Counted from the stretch's first letter, positions 35,667 to 48,987 are shown. The stretch is 64,000 nt of DNA from Botryotinia globosa (GCA_014898425.1 RCSZ01000013.1:1116001-1180000); one strand, 5' to 3'. Notes: generated by a model from the letters alone, not told the origin. Program-made: numbers and translations.

Positions 35667-38324
35667 TCATCAAACAGAACAAATATCCAGCTCCGGCTCC
35701 CATATTCAACAAGCATATCAATACCCTCCCTTTCACAAAGTAAGTCCCCACTCTTTTATTTTCCTTTCCTTTCGCATCCCATCTATGATGATACCCCATT
35801 TACATATTTGATCGTTTACGATAATGATAGCATCTATATTTATATACCCAGATAGATATTTATACTCATTCCATCTGAGATATTCGTTTCTGTGCTGATA
35901 CGTATTGATTTGTATTGATTTGTATTGTGTTGAGTTTGGGGATGTGAACTAATGTTATAATTCTGTAGCTTTTGTTTCTTTTTTCTTGGTTTGTTAGTGT
36001 ATCCATTTGTGATATTCGTAGTGATTATAATAATATAATAAAGTGTGAGAAAGTGAAAGAGTTAAGTGATAATTTTCCAGAAAAGGAGATGATATCGGAT
36101 GTTTTCATTTTACATGTAGTTTTATCAGATATGAAACTACTTCTACTACTCCAATACTCAGATTTGAATATATACATATCCATATACTATAACAACCACA
36201 CCCTTCTAACTACTTCTCAAACATCACACCAACTCCCCATTCTCATCCCCCAACAAACCATCTCCAACTTCACCAATTCCCCTCCCCAATTCCCCTCCCC
36301 AATTCCCCTCACCAATCCCATCAAACAACCAAATAAAAATCACCACGATTAAAACACAATCCTCTACTCTCATCTCATCCCAAACATGATATCCCTAGAT
36401 ACCTATCCACAACATTTCACCGTCCATCATACCCCGCGATCTCAAAAATAGAATAGCTCACCAACCGATTTCTCCGCCGCGCTCGGTAAATATCGATTCC
36501 CCTTAACGCCCCACTTTTCGCATTTGAATATTTTATGTATTTTTTAACTCTGATTTATTACGCTGTTTAGGAATCTCTGGCTAGCAGGGGGTTATGTAAT
36601 GGGGTTTTAAGGGTTATGAGTTATTTTAGGGTGTTTTTTATTTGGATTTGGTTTGAGAATGTAATACTGTGATGAGAGATTTGTAGGTAGAGTATTTGCT
36701 GGGGTGATTGTTAGAAAGCAAGCGAGATTCGTGAGGGTAGGAAGATATGCGTAATCACTTAATCAAATGATTGATTGTAGAGGAAGAGTGGAGGTGAGAA
36801 GAACAGATATCGGATCAGTGGCCTGATATAAAATTGTTTGATGTTAAGCGAGTACTCTGAGTAAGGATTTACGAAGAAAGATGACTGTACCTAAGATGGT
36901 TTAGATTAATCATCTAGAAGAGGATTCGATTTGTTAAATCGGAGAAGTATTCGCGAGGCTATGTATATCTAGAATAAGAGTAGAAGTGGTGTTGTATGAT
37001 CGGGTTTGTGGTTTGAAGTACAAGTGTTGATATGAATGAGGGAAGGAATGTGAAATTTGTAGTTTACCATTCTGTCATCTGAATACGTGTCAAGTACCGG
37101 ATGTTAGTGGATGGCAGTAAATGTCTTTTATCTCTCATTGAGTTTAGTAGAAAGATACAAAGAGTGAAGTGTTGATATAGAGTACGAATAAGAAGTTGAT
37201 CTATAATTACACTAATATAGGTATCGAATATTAGGGTGAATAACAATTTGATGAATAGAGAAGACGTAATATGATACAAGCGAACACAAGGAGCTGTCGG
37301 AATATCGGAAAGTATGATTTTTTCTTATTAATACGTATTTAATGTATATAGTAGAATACTTGTATGACGACTGAGTACTCAATGCATAGAAGATAAATAA
37401 GTTAGGTGAGTTTGAAACGGTAAATAAGATTCAATAAGTCGAACTGCCTTATTTACCTATCCAGTTAAACATTTTCAGAAGATAGGAAATGGAAAGAAGT
37501 TTGACGCTTGAAGTACAATGTTCGAAGCTCGAGGTGACCAAGCACAGGAAAGATGAGGGGAAAGGAGCCGCCGCAACAGACGGAAAAGTGTAGACACAAA
37601 ATGAATGTCACGATAGCGCACCCTCTTAGTATAATACTCAAAAAACAAGCTTATGAATATACAACTCCCATCTTCAATTTGATTCATTTTTTGTATCATC
37701 ATCATTCTCTTTCTCATTTATCCAAACTCATATCATCATTGTGACCAGTAAGTCAAGGACTCTAGTCTTGGCACTAGCTCTAAAATGAAATCTCCACGGT
37801 GGGCCGTCCTTGATGCAAATTGAGGAAGGAGGTGAACATTATCATGACTCAATGTTCACCGAGCGAGAGGAGAGCTCTTTCCCAAATCTATCTCAATCTA
37901 TCTCACTCCCAGCAAATCTGGGAATCAATCCAGCAAAAGTAAATCCATATCAACAGACATAATCCATCAATTTCCATCAAATATGACAAACATGAAGTAA
38001 GTTTCTCCTGCTTACCTACTCTCACGTTCGGTCCCTTCACATGATTAAAAAAAAAGCGCCTTCCATAAACATTTCTGAGCAATCTTTCGAAGGTTCTAAT
38101 CACTAAGAACTTTCGAAGGGGACTTGATGAAATAAGCGCACCTGTATGATGTATTATCATTACTTATTCATCTTCTTCCAATTCAATTTATCAATGGGGA
38201 CTAACAATTACATTCTAGGGCCTTGATGGCAGGCCTTCGTGGCGCACCTTTTTTTTGCCTTTTTTCTCTCTCGAACTGTTCTGACAATGGAGCTCAACCA
38301 ACAATGTTTGCCAATGACATATTC

Positions 38325-38412
38325 CACGGGACTGAGATGTCACACTTAATGTACAGATCGTCACTCTGCACGGGACTGACATGTCACACTTAATGTACAG
38401 ATCGTCACTCTG
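38325..38412. repeat. 44-bp direct tandem duplication
   Basis: Two adjacent 44-bp copies (38325-38368 and 38369-38412) differ by one base (GACTGAGATG against GACTGACATG). Confidence 0.93.
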
Positions 38413-38856
38413 CACGTGAACTTCTTCTTGGCCACAACCCTCAATTTGTTCGTTTTGAACGTAATGAAGTGATTATTTGAAATACATATACCTATAAAGT
38501 TCAAAAATTCAAAAATTATGATCCTTTGGCCGTGCAATTTGTCGATGGATAGAGAGGAACGAGATGAGAAGCGTGATAGTTTTGATGGATTTTTGGAGGA
38601 AAAGCATGAAATAATATTTGCGTTTGCATATAGGAGTGAGTTTTTGATGGTTGGGGAAGGTGCAAAGATTGGATTTGGGTATGTAGTTGTTACACTTTTA
38701 GCACGTGATCATATATCACGTGCATATACACTAAATTAGCTTAGCGTAGATTAGGTAAGCACGGACCATTATCTCTCTACTACAGATTCCTTTTCAGTAA
38801 AATGCTCATTATCTATCAACTATAAACTCTATTGTTCTTAAACTTCTATTATCAAA

Positions 38857-38938
38857 TCCTCATCCTCATCCCCATCTCAATTCTTATCCTTATTCTCATC
38901 CTCATCCTTATCCTCATTTTTATCCTCATCCTCATACT
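38857..38938. repeat. (TCATCC)n-like C/T-rich microsatellite
   Basis: Irregular copies of CTCATC, CTTATC and CCCATC over about 80 bp. Confidence 0.82.
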
Positions 38939-39249
38939 CACACACACAAAAACATAAAAAGTTTCTAGCTCACCTACCCAGTACCAATAGAATAAAACGA
39001 GACATCTACATTTACTTGATATATAATAAATATAAATTTATCAACACCACATCACAGTCTCTATATGTCTTACTATGAATGATGAGAAGGAAATATAATT
39101 CAAGTGTGATGATGTTCTTATATTCAGATTCATATCCAATTTCCAAACTACCTATTCACCCATCCAACTATCTACCATCAAATAACTTATCATCAAACTT
39201 TCAAACTACTTATCAAAACATTCAACCCCAATCTATCCATTATTTATCA

Positions 39250-39280
39250 ATACTCACCCTCACCCTCACCCTCACCTCAC
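39250..39280. repeat. (CACCCT)n microsatellite
   Basis: About four CACCCT units followed by CACCT units. The unit is not the telomeric hexamer. Confidence 0.82.
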
Positions 39281-39631
39281 CTCATCGAACTCGCACAAAA
39301 ATCCTATACTTAATTTCTCTTGAATCTTGATCAAGTCATGTCCCGAAATTGTATCAAAAGACGGAGCAAGATTGTTGTCAAACATATCACACATTAACTC
39401 GACAAGAGTCTAGTATTTGTAAAAACATTTGTCTATATATCTATGTATACACATGAAATGACCGCACTAAAACATCTCCTGCAGATACACGGAGTGGACA
39501 AAAGGGTATAGTACCATGTGCGCCTAACCCATCCCATTTCATAACCATCCCTTATCAAGCACCCGCTCTTTCATTCAAAGTCCTCACCCCATCACCCATC
39601 ACCCCTCACCCAATCACTCCTCACCTCATTC

Positions 39632-41496
39632 TCACGTCCGTCCCATGACCGCATTCGTAGCCAAAACCTCAATCCTCCTCGCATAGAGCTTCATCATATG
39701 ACTAACCGGATCACCCCACACCACCCCCCTCAACAATTCATCCGAGACAATTTGCGCAATCACTCCATCATCCATTCGATCCTGCAATTTCTTACTTCCT
39801 TCCGCGTTTCCCAGCCTATCTACTCCTCGCAAGAGAACAATACTTCCCGCAATGCTCAATGTGGCTTCGGGAACATGCCATATTGGTCCGAAAGCGACGT
39901 GCGCATCGGGTTTGGAATGTTTCTTTTTCGTCGAGAGTGTATTGCTAGATTTGCAAGATTTGAGTCCTAATTTTAAGGGTTCGAGAACGGATTTTCCGGG
40001 CGTAGGAGTGGAATAGAGATCGAGTAGGGATCTGACATAGGCGAAATCTGCTCTTGCGACGAGATCGCCTTCGTTGACGAAAGATATAAAGATAGACTTG
40101 GAAGCTGCGCGGGTCTTTGGTTTCTCTAATGGTAAGAGTGAGATGGGTGGTGCTCCAAATGTAATACAATGGATTCGTTTGAAATATCCTGTAAGAACAT
40201 TAAGCTCCGATCTAGCTCCGGGACTTGTGGAAAGCATATGCGAGTATAACAGAGCAGCAATAGCCCCTCCAGCGGAATGTCCAGTAATCAGTAGAGAACA
40301 TTGGGTACGATTAGGATTTTCTTGGAGGAGACTTCGAAGTCGAGCGGCTATTGGTTTAATCCAGTCTTTTGCAGCACCCAAGAATCCGGAATGACATAAA
40401 TTTCCAGCGTCGTCCTAAGAGAAAATTATTAGCCATTTACAGAGATCCCTAATGGAATTTGTCTCACCAGAAAACCCTCTGGGGACGTCGGCTTCGTCTT
40501 GACATTCACGGCCCAGTCTGTGAATGAATGTGTTGTTCCTCGAATCGCAAATACAATTACATCTCGATCATCAATTGGTACACTTTTCATAACAGTCCCT
40601 GCTCTTCCTCTTGCATTCACTCTTGTTTCTTTTTCTTGCCCGGTAGGTTTCGAATAGACTTGTTCCGAGTATTGAGCTGCGAGGCATATGAGAGGATATG
40701 TATTAAAGTACCTGTTGCTGATTAGTTCAAAGCCCCAATTCAAGGAATGATGGAAATCTTACAATCTCATTGGTTTGAGATCCATTGGCAACCTTGAATT
40801 GGCATATGCATGAACCTTTGAAAAGTAATTTGTATGTGTCGTTTCACTTGATTTGATCTCCTTCAGATTTGCCTTTGATTTCTTGCTTCGTAGAAATAAA
40901 TCTCGACTGGTTGTCTCTAATTCCTTTTCTTCCTGCCATCCTGAATCATAATGTTGAGGTACTGTAAGCTCTCTGTCATCCCCACTAAATCTTTCCTCAT
41001 CAATTGACGTGACCACCGAGCATAGTTTCGAGGATAGAGTATCGTACAGAGCCGTCGTTTGATGATAATGATGCATGGTTTGTTGTGACATAGCGGCTAC
41101 CCCGTTATTAATGGCAGCTACACATGGCAGATCATTTATTGAAGTCTCTGTCAATAAATTTGTAACGGATCGCAAGTTCATCAACGCAACACCGTTTCGT
41201 GGTGGTAGGAGAGGGGGCGCCATGATAGTATGTGATTGATATCTCGGTGGTGGTGATGGTGGCTCGATTGGTGTCAGTAACCATCCTTGAGGGGCTGGAC
41301 GATGTTGATTGTAAGCATTTGATATATGATGAGGACGTTCTTCGATATAAAACCAATTTGGTCTATTAGTTGTGGCTATAGGACGTGGTTGTCTTTGTAA
41401 TTCATTTGAATCATCGTACTCGTCGTAATTTTGAGATTGAGACTGGGATGGCGGTATTTTCTTTTTGTTTGATCTAATACCAAATAGCCCCCCCAT
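39632..41496 (-). CDS. Class 3 lipase family protein (alpha/beta hydrolase)
   Basis: Exons are 41496-40763, 40711-40468 and 40414-39632; the product is 586 aa. The first 240 residues are Ser/Gln/Pro-rich and low-complexity. The hydrolase part starts around YFNTYPLICLAAQYSEQVY, has the class 3 marker VFAIRGTTHSFTDW, and carries the nucleophile elbow TGHSAGG with Ser near residue 373. FVNEGDLVARADF supplies a likely catalytic Asp region, and FGPIWHVPEAT the likely His. No signal peptide is seen and the N-terminus (MGGLFGIRSNKKK) is basic, so it is more likely an intracellular, possibly membrane-peripheral, lipase than a secreted one. An N-terminal Gly2 might be myristoylated, which is inference. 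Substrate is unknown. Confidence 0.92.
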
Positions 41497-44400
41497 GTTT
41501 GAAAAGCTTGAATTACTCCGTATACCTAGGTAGTGAGTGAGTGTTTACTCCCTCTGAGACATGAACTTGAATTAACGGTGGGTTGCACAATCAGTTTATA
41601 AATATTCCAAAGGGTTCGTTCTTCTTATTGACCTTGCAATGAATAGGTCATAGGTAGTTCGAGTAGCCGCACCGTTATAACCTTATGATTGATGGCTGTG
41701 ACGGTTAAAAGTCTCTACCGGGATATGAAAGGGGCACCCGCATCATATATTATTATATTATTATAATTCGTCGAATACTCCGCCTCGATTCTATTTCGAG
41801 AGAACCACAGTACTAGTAGTGAGACGACGGTCAGCCATTCGATCATAAGTTTGCTTCAACTTCTTTCCCTCTGCAGCAAAAACGAGTCCTTGCAGAATAT
41901 TGATGCAATATCAAGGTAATGGGGCTAGATATCAGATGAAGAAGGTATTGGAGTATCAGGTAGTATTGCATGAACAACTATCGACTTCTATATATTTTAC
42001 ACTTCTTTTTTTGATGTTTGACATTAATCAGACCAGAACGGACCGGTAAAATGTGAAATGCAAAGGTCCGTACCGAATTTCTGTCTTACGAGCCTCCATT
42101 GGACGATGTATTCTCCGAAAACCCCTCACAGGAATTTCTCGAAATCATGAACCATTCTACTTCGTTATCGTTATCTCTGAAGTAAGTCGATCGATCGAAT
42201 CATTCAACAGGAAGATCTATCATCGCGCTTCCATTGGCCGTGGTCACCAGAAGACATAAAGGCACAGGTAAACATCAACCACGACATTTCAAGTCAACAC
42301 GAAGGTTACATAGCTTTTACTTGTTCATCGCTGAAAAATCCACATACCACCAAGTATCTAGGTAGTAACACCTTCTTCCTGCACGAACAAGAGGATGCTT
42401 CCCCGGGATGACACGATTAATCCTCCTAGCCTGATGATCGTTATACACGATTTTGTTTCTTTTCATCCGCGAGTCCAATACCTAGATGATGCAATCATCC
42501 GTCGGTGTCCAAGTTTGGCATCCGCATTCGCGCAGCCCTACCACTCAATCATTTCTCTGTTTAAAGGCACGCCTGAGAGGTAGTGACTTCTTGAGGCTGC
42601 CTGAAAATTGAAGTGCCCATCAATTATGCAGTTCACGGGATCTTACAATGCGTTGGCCATGCATTGTGTAGCAGAGACAGGAACTCGTATGTTGATCAGG
42701 TTTCCATCAATTTGAATTATCAGGAAGTCGAAGACCAACACGAAAGCTCGGGGGACGTCTCGGGGCATTACCAAATCATTTACCAGTTCACTGAAAGAGG
42801 TCTGGAGAACGAAAGCTTGATAGATAAACATTAGTCTCCTCCAAACACAACAGTGTCTTCACATGATACTGGCAAACAGCCGTGTTCCGATGATGTCCCG
42901 ATGGAGTATACAAATCACATTTCCAGCAATTGCAAAACTACGAATCTCTCTTTACCAATACCTCATCTGGTTCGTGTAGGATCATTGGGATCTCTATGAA
43001 GATAATAAAATAAAGGCAAACCCTAAGCGTCCAATGTATCGCGTTCTATTCCTTTTGAAATCCTCAGAAATCGCCAAAATATTACCAATCCACATGGCAC
43101 TCATGAAAACAAACATACATTCGAGCAACACCCGATTCTTTTGTTTGCAGATTGTCAATATCAATGTGATCTAAGTCTCCCGAGTCGGCCTCATCTCCTG
43201 CTTTCTTCGGTTGAATGCGGCACAAGGATTGGGCTACTGCTTTTCGTATTTGTAAGGTTTATCAAGGTGTTTTCCCAGCAAGTGCTCTATAAGTTGTTTG
43301 TCTTTAAAAGACACATCCGCTCAAGGCATTTATAATGTTGCTGGCTGAGCATTTGTGTCTCTGGATAAGCCTACTGGTTTGTTCAAGGTTGAATTTCAGG
43401 CACACCATGATTCTTATCCGTTTCAAGAGTCATTCGATGCTTGATACAACAGGCCTTCAATAGCTCAGCCATGATTTAGACACGTAGATGAAGCAATCGA
43501 TCTTTGAAATCAAGGCGGAAACGAAACAAACTCTAAGAGCATGCTTGAGCCACAGTGCCACAGAATCACGGCTCAAAGGTTGTGGTTATTTTTGTTTTCC
43601 CTACTATTTGTTGTAGTCTCGGATTCTCCTTCACGAACAAGACTCTCGAGAATATATACAAACGACCTTGCAGTGCTTAGGTATTGTACGGCTCTCCATT
43701 GGGGGCTGAGCTTTCGGAAGTCAACTATTTACCCCTGGATTTCGATCATGTGTTCTGTATATACAACAATCTCAATCACGATAGTGTTCTAACAGTGAAG
43801 ATGACAAAATTAAACGAGGAAATGTGTAATACAGTGTCAGGGAAAGACGAGGATTGGATGTCGGTCGAGGAAAGAGACAGCGAGCATGATTCGGTTGATG
43901 CAAACAAGTGACTGAGAAATATCAAGAGGCTTCCATACTGTCACGGATACGTTCCTTCAGTGAAAAGCAAAAATGTAAAGTCTTACAGCGTACCATGGAC
44001 AGAAAATGAGGCAGGTGTCTTATCACATGATTTGACCATCACATGATGTTCCATATCTTTGGGCTTTTACAGTTAGAATTAATTCCATCTTAGATCATAA
44101 TGCAATTGTTATACAGGAAGCCTGCAGAAAATCATGATCCAAGTCTTGATTTCCAATACAACTTTCTTATTATGTCATGTGATCACCAACTAGATATAAA
44201 AAGAAAGGTTCGACTATCCTAGACCTTTGCTCCGAATCCAATTGAAGCATTCGAGTGGTTGGAAATGTTGAACTTGCTTCAAACTCTAGAAGGATACATT
44301 TGCCCACCCGTTGATACCACATTACATCCTGTAGGGAAAGTCTCTCACCGGGAAAAAGGGTGTGACTGGAGCAGAGAAGAGGCATGTGTTCATTTTAAGG

Positions 44401-44554
44401 ACGCATAATAAGTGTGTGAGTTCATTACATCTCAAACATAATAGACCTGTTTAAGATCTTTTAGAAAACTTGGAGCTTGTCTATAATTTGTGAATTATTG
44501 CATCAAGACGCATGTACAGAGATAGTTTACTCACTGACCATGACATCTTAAACA
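41497..44554. other. Gene-poor interval, no gene supported
   Basis: Only short frames without motifs or splice continuity. The left end is the lipase promoter. The region precedes the hAT-like element. Confidence 0.45.
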
Positions 44555-44985
44555 CCAGATGACAGTGTAGGCAATAGTATACTATAGTGAAACTATGACG
44601 CGTATTAGCATATTTATATGATAGCTAGTATGTTTAGAAGGGGGTTATACCACTCTCGTATATATTGATATATCTAAAGAATACTAGCAATATACTGAAA
44701 TACTAGAATCCAATATAAAATATTCATTTCTATTCAAATTAGATTAGAAATAAAATAGAGAATGGAATTTTGTTCTCTAATATGGATAGGAATGAATATT
44801 TTATATTGGATTCCAGTATTTCATTATATTACTAGTAGTATTGAATAGCTAAATGATATTGAATATCTTCAATGATGTTGAATTCTATACCACATACATA
44901 CGTATTTCGAAAAAATACGATACGCACCACTAAACTAACCCGTATACGAAATACGGGAAATACTATTGCCTACACTGCCAGATGG
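44555..44985. mobile_element. Non-autonomous hAT-like MITE (415 bp) with near-perfect 8-bp target-site duplication
   Basis: The element spans 44563-44977. Its ends are an 18-bp perfect terminal inverted repeat beginning CAGTGTAGGCAATAGTAT. It is flanked by CCAGATGA (44555-44562) and CCAGATGG (44978-44985), an 8-bp duplication with one mismatch. An 8-bp target site and termini starting CAGTG are hAT hallmarks. The interior is AT-rich, encodes nothing and contains a second inverted repeat of about 40 bp (44690-44729 with 44791-44830). A transposase would have to come from elsewhere in the genome. Confidence 0.85.
44690..44830. repeat. Internal inverted repeat (about 40-bp arms) inside the hAT-like MITE
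   Basis: Arms at 44690-44729 and 44791-44830 share CCAATATAAAATATTCATT and its flanks, with two or three mismatches, separated by about 60 bp. The RNA or single strand would fold into a long hairpin. Confidence 0.88.
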
Positions 44986-46013
44986 AAGATGCTCGGGTAC
45001 AAACAGCATCCTGGTTCGTGAGACTTCCGGCTCAACTGCATGAATATTTAGAGTTCTGTAGGATTGAAGTTGATGAACCTGTGTTTCCTCATGCTTCGAG
45101 TTTCCAGAGTTTGAGAGGAATTAATCAAAAGCTGATCAATGCTAAGCACACATCCTTCCTACATCTTCATTAGGGCCTACTTAGGAATACCCTCGAATCG
45201 GAGCCTGGATTTCTGTTATGAATCCGTGGTATAGTAATAAAGAGATAATTCTCCGTAGGCTTTGAGCTATCATGTGTGATATACTTCGAGACACACGGGG
45301 TGTGAAGAGTGATGGATATGGAATTGGTATCTTTGAGGTCTGGAAGGGGGATTCACAGCGATGGGTGGTAAATAGGTAAATATTTACCTATATCTATATA
45401 TCTTTTATATCTTCAACTGAAGACACAAGGCGCATCAGAGATGTAGAGGAGAAAGAGTTGTGAAATAACATTATGGAAGCTAGAAAGTAGACAGAGATGG
45501 GTAGAGATCCATTATGCCGATTTTCCCTCAGTTTTTGGCAGAGAAGACAAGACTTCATTTGGATGTATTGATATTAGTATTCTTATCGAATTATAACTAG
45601 TGAAACCCTTGAAATCAGGAGTAGAAATTATGAGAACAATGAAATGATTATTGTCTACTTGTGTAGTTAGTAACCGCGAGATTGGATTCCAACGGGAAAC
45701 GAATTAAACTAGTTTTAGTCGCTGATTAGATCCAGTGTGCGAGACGACCATTGTCAAAGAGCCAGACGGTTGATAGACTATCGGAGCGGAGGAGTGAGAT
45801 TAGAAAATGGCGGAATGGTGTTGAACGCTTGGCGAAGGTCTTGTCGCGGATATAGTACTGCAATCGGTTGGGATATCAGCGAGCTTGCGGGTATGGTGTA
45901 GTGTAGTATGGAGATGATAGTAGGAGATATGAGATAAAATGGGACAAATAGCAGTGGTGTCATCTATAGAACTGAAGGTTCATAGCGAATGGCTGTGAAA
46001 TAGCTATTTTGTG
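44986..46013. other. Intergenic, no gene seen
   Basis: Lies between two transposable-element remnants. Only short random frames occur. Confidence 0.45.
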
Positions 46014-46133
46014 CTAGTGTAGCTGGGGTGTATGCAACTCCAATACTAAGGAATCAGTTTAATGATCTTCTGGTCAATCATCTTGTGGGATGTGCATCTA
46101 GCTTCGGAATCGTATACTTTCTAACAACATGAG
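46014..46133 (-). mobile_element. Decayed second copy of a 121-bp terminal-inverted-repeat MITE
   Basis: Read on the minus strand, this segment aligns without large gaps to the start of the element at 57646-57766. The shared segments are TAGAAAGTATAC and then GCTAGATGCACAT followed, after one mismatch, by CCACAAGATG. Many differences in the arms are C-to-T or G-to-A. The ends are weaker than in the other copy, and no clear TA duplication remains. Confidence 0.7.
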
Positions 46134-47549
46134 TGCTCGTAAGATTTGAAGTGTTTAGCTTGCAGATGGATCTGAGGTTTGTTATCTGTTGATTTGTTGA
46201 TGTGTTGCAATCTCGAATGATGAGATGATAGAAGCATAGATGCGGGTATCTAGGAGTGATAGTCCCGATCTAAAAGACAAAACACTTTTGGCTTTGAATG
46301 TAAAGTAAATATGGAAAGGTAAGGTACCATTACCTCAGCGCAAAACGCCAATGAGAAGAATTCTTTTCATGTTACTCATACACTGCAGGCATTGAGCTGA
46401 CTGACTTACCATCGTAGAGTGTTGTCAATAGCAATTGGGCAGAATCTGTGCGGGATTGTGTTTCTTGTAGCTTTGGACAGTAGCCAAGCTTCTGGGTCGC
46501 ATTGATGACGAATTACTTTCTACGGGAGTCCTTGGAGCCTGAAGCTGATTGGGAAGACCGCGAGTCTGCTATGTAGTATTTCTCCATGGATATACATTCG
46601 TGAATAAAAGGGTTTGGGCTGTTGGCAGAGTATCGCAATGACATAAGGCGCATGAGTGCCAATCATGCGAACCATTCATGCATGTGATTCTTCTTGTGGT
46701 CTTCTATGTGACTTAATCTTTTTCTGTGAGATTCATTAGACTTGTTGTATCCGTCAGCCTTCAACGAATCGGATATTAGATGGGTCAACAATTTCAACCC
46801 GCAAGAATCCGGGCCGCACCGGAGCCGTTGCGGAATACAAAGACTACAAATCTCGATGGAATGTGGGGTCCACTAGGAATACACCTGAGCTTGCCGAAAG
46901 CACTATTGAGAGTAACCTATTGTATAGCGGGATCGAGGAACATCGTTCTAATCTAAATAGGTAATTTTCTCCCCACACTGTCACATGAGCGCTCGTTCCG
47001 ACCCCTAATCTGCACATGTATGTTCTCATTCCCAATTGAGAAAGTGGGGGTCGTAAATCAAATGCATAGAGATGACGAGAGCCCTTGCGGGAGATATCGG
47101 CTATATCACATTTCAATTCATCGTATGATCCTGCTCCCAGCAAAATGCTTAATTCTTTCCCCCGGGCTCATCTTGTCAATTCACGTCCGGAAGCCATTTC
47201 ACTGAAGTCTGAACAATTCGCAATTTTCAATTCCCTGATATACATATCCCCTGCCACACCTCATTTCGTCCTCTATCACATCCTATCTTGCCCTCTCTCT
47301 GTCCCTTTTCAAATCTTGTGTTTCAAAAATAAAGAAATCAAACGTAAGTACTCCCTGCATCCAAATTCCAAACCATAAATTCCAAATTAAATCACCACAA
47401 AAAACGTAACCACAACTCTATTTCGTGTACTATCATATGAGTATCCCGGCGCGAGTCCATATCTTAACTGCCTACAATGCAACTCAACAGATACTAAACG
47501 CCAAATTCACAAATTCATTGCTAATATGACGCAAACATTCGAATTAAGA
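46134..47549. other. Intergenic, no gene seen
   Basis: No coding signal with motifs on either strand; the C/T-rich stretch at about 47210-47300 is compositional. Confidence 0.45.
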
Positions 47550-48987
47550 CTACTCACTCTCATTGAGAAAAAAAGACTGGAGTGAGTGGTAGTAAACGTG
47601 AGAACCAGGAATATCTGGTACTGTAGCTATATCCGTCGTGATAGGAAAGGACTGTACATTCTGCTCAGGAATTTGATGCTGTGCAAGTGTAATTTCAGAA
47701 GCAGTCTGATAAGATGGCGTGCTGGGTGGAATATCTGGGTGTGGGGCAACTGGAAATGGTACAACGGCTTGGTTCAATGTAGGCAAGGATCGCAAGTCAG
47801 AGTACGAAGGAGTAGGAACTGAATCAGGATTTGGTATGGTTGGATTGAGTTTCAAGTCTCTACCTTGCTCGATGTCAAGTTCTGGAACTGATCTGGTCAG
47901 AGGGGATTCGAAAAAGAAATATGACACGTCAGGTTCATGTAGTCCATTGTGTGCTGACCTTGCAGCTATGGCCTATCGAGAGACAAGATTAACTTACCTC
48001 TAGACTTCTGATTTTTACACATCAAGTAAATAGTTATCATCGTGAGGATGACGCTTGTAACACCAAAAGTTATATCGATAATATTATCAGCGCCCACTAA
48101 GAAGATGTCAGAAGAGGGGGAGCGGAATCTGGTAGAATGTTTCAGCTTACACATTTCAGTATCTAGTATTATAAAAAAAGTGTGAGATGACTTGAGAGCT
48201 TGTTTATCAGAGCTTGACTTGTATGCCGTTAAAGATAGGAGAGACTTATACTTGTACCTTGATTCTCTACATTTGCAATGTCCTGACAGCCGCAATGGCT
48301 TATGTCTGCTAGATGAGTTGGCGAACCCCACGTCTCGAAGAAAACATCGTCGTAGATGGAAGTGTGGCACATCAGCAGCAGAGCTTTGAACGATGCGGTG
48401 TATCCCAAATCTTTGGTGATCGGAAGTAGACGCACACTCAGCCCTTTCCAGTGGGAAGATCTCACTCGGCTAATTGCATTATATGACGATTCTCCCTCGT
48501 GAATTCATGGTATGAGATATCTGCTACCATGTAAATAATCCTCCTTGGTGCCAATGTGTTGAGAGTCATGAGGAACTGAAAAATTTGGAAACCTCGTAAT
48601 AACATCCAAGTTGTTGGTAAGGAGAGAGCAGCTTTCTCGCTTGGTGTAACAGTGCCTTATTATGCCAGTCATTCCGGCCTGAAAGTGGGGGTATGACGGC
48701 TGCAAGCAACAATACTCCATCCATCTTACAAAATGGACGGAAAATTGCGAATCTGTATAGTATCATCGAATCAGGCAGCAAAGATTTTCTATAAAAAAAA
48801 ATCGCGACAAGATCATGGCGATCAGAGTCGGTGAATAGCCTTGCCGCAATACCGTGTGATTGACATCTTGAGCCGCTTGAGATCATAAGTCTTTTGCTCA
48901 ATGATAGTGATACAGCATTCACATCTTTTGAAAACTCCACACTATCGGTTAGACTGAGAGGCTGTGTTGTGGATGGTGCTTGTGGTT
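47550..48987 (-). CDS. Orphan single-pass membrane protein, 5' end unresolved
   Basis: I do not recognise this protein. The 3' exons are well supported by frame and splice sites: 48162-48151 (12 nt), 48096-47998 and 47953-47550. They are preceded by an exon that ends at 48258. The 48096 exon encodes one membrane helix (ITFGVTSVILTMITIYLM) followed by a basic stop-transfer CKNQKSR. The tail is Pro/Ser-rich, about 130 residues. The upstream exon includes GLSVRLLPITKDLGYTAS and GSPTHLADISHCGCQD. Further upstream, frame can be kept with 48987-48853, 48752-48593 and a 48592-48470 intron that removes an in-frame TGA at 48505, but that donor (GTTTCC) is poor. If that intron is not real the gene is interrupted. 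A type I receptor-like layout (Cys-containing ectodomain, helix, tail) is inferred. Confidence 0.5.

Larger units (their letters stand above)
34391..39631. other. Gene-poor interval of about 5.2 kb with simple repeats
   Basis: No gene could be supported on either strand. The frames near 35480-35855 and 39079-39330 come from C/T-rich low-complexity sequence. Tandem repeats found here are listed separately. Confidence 0.5.

Noticed and set aside
39250..39280. CACCCT repeat as a possible telomere-like tract
   Set aside because: The unit is not TTAGGG/CCCTAA and the tract is short and internal.
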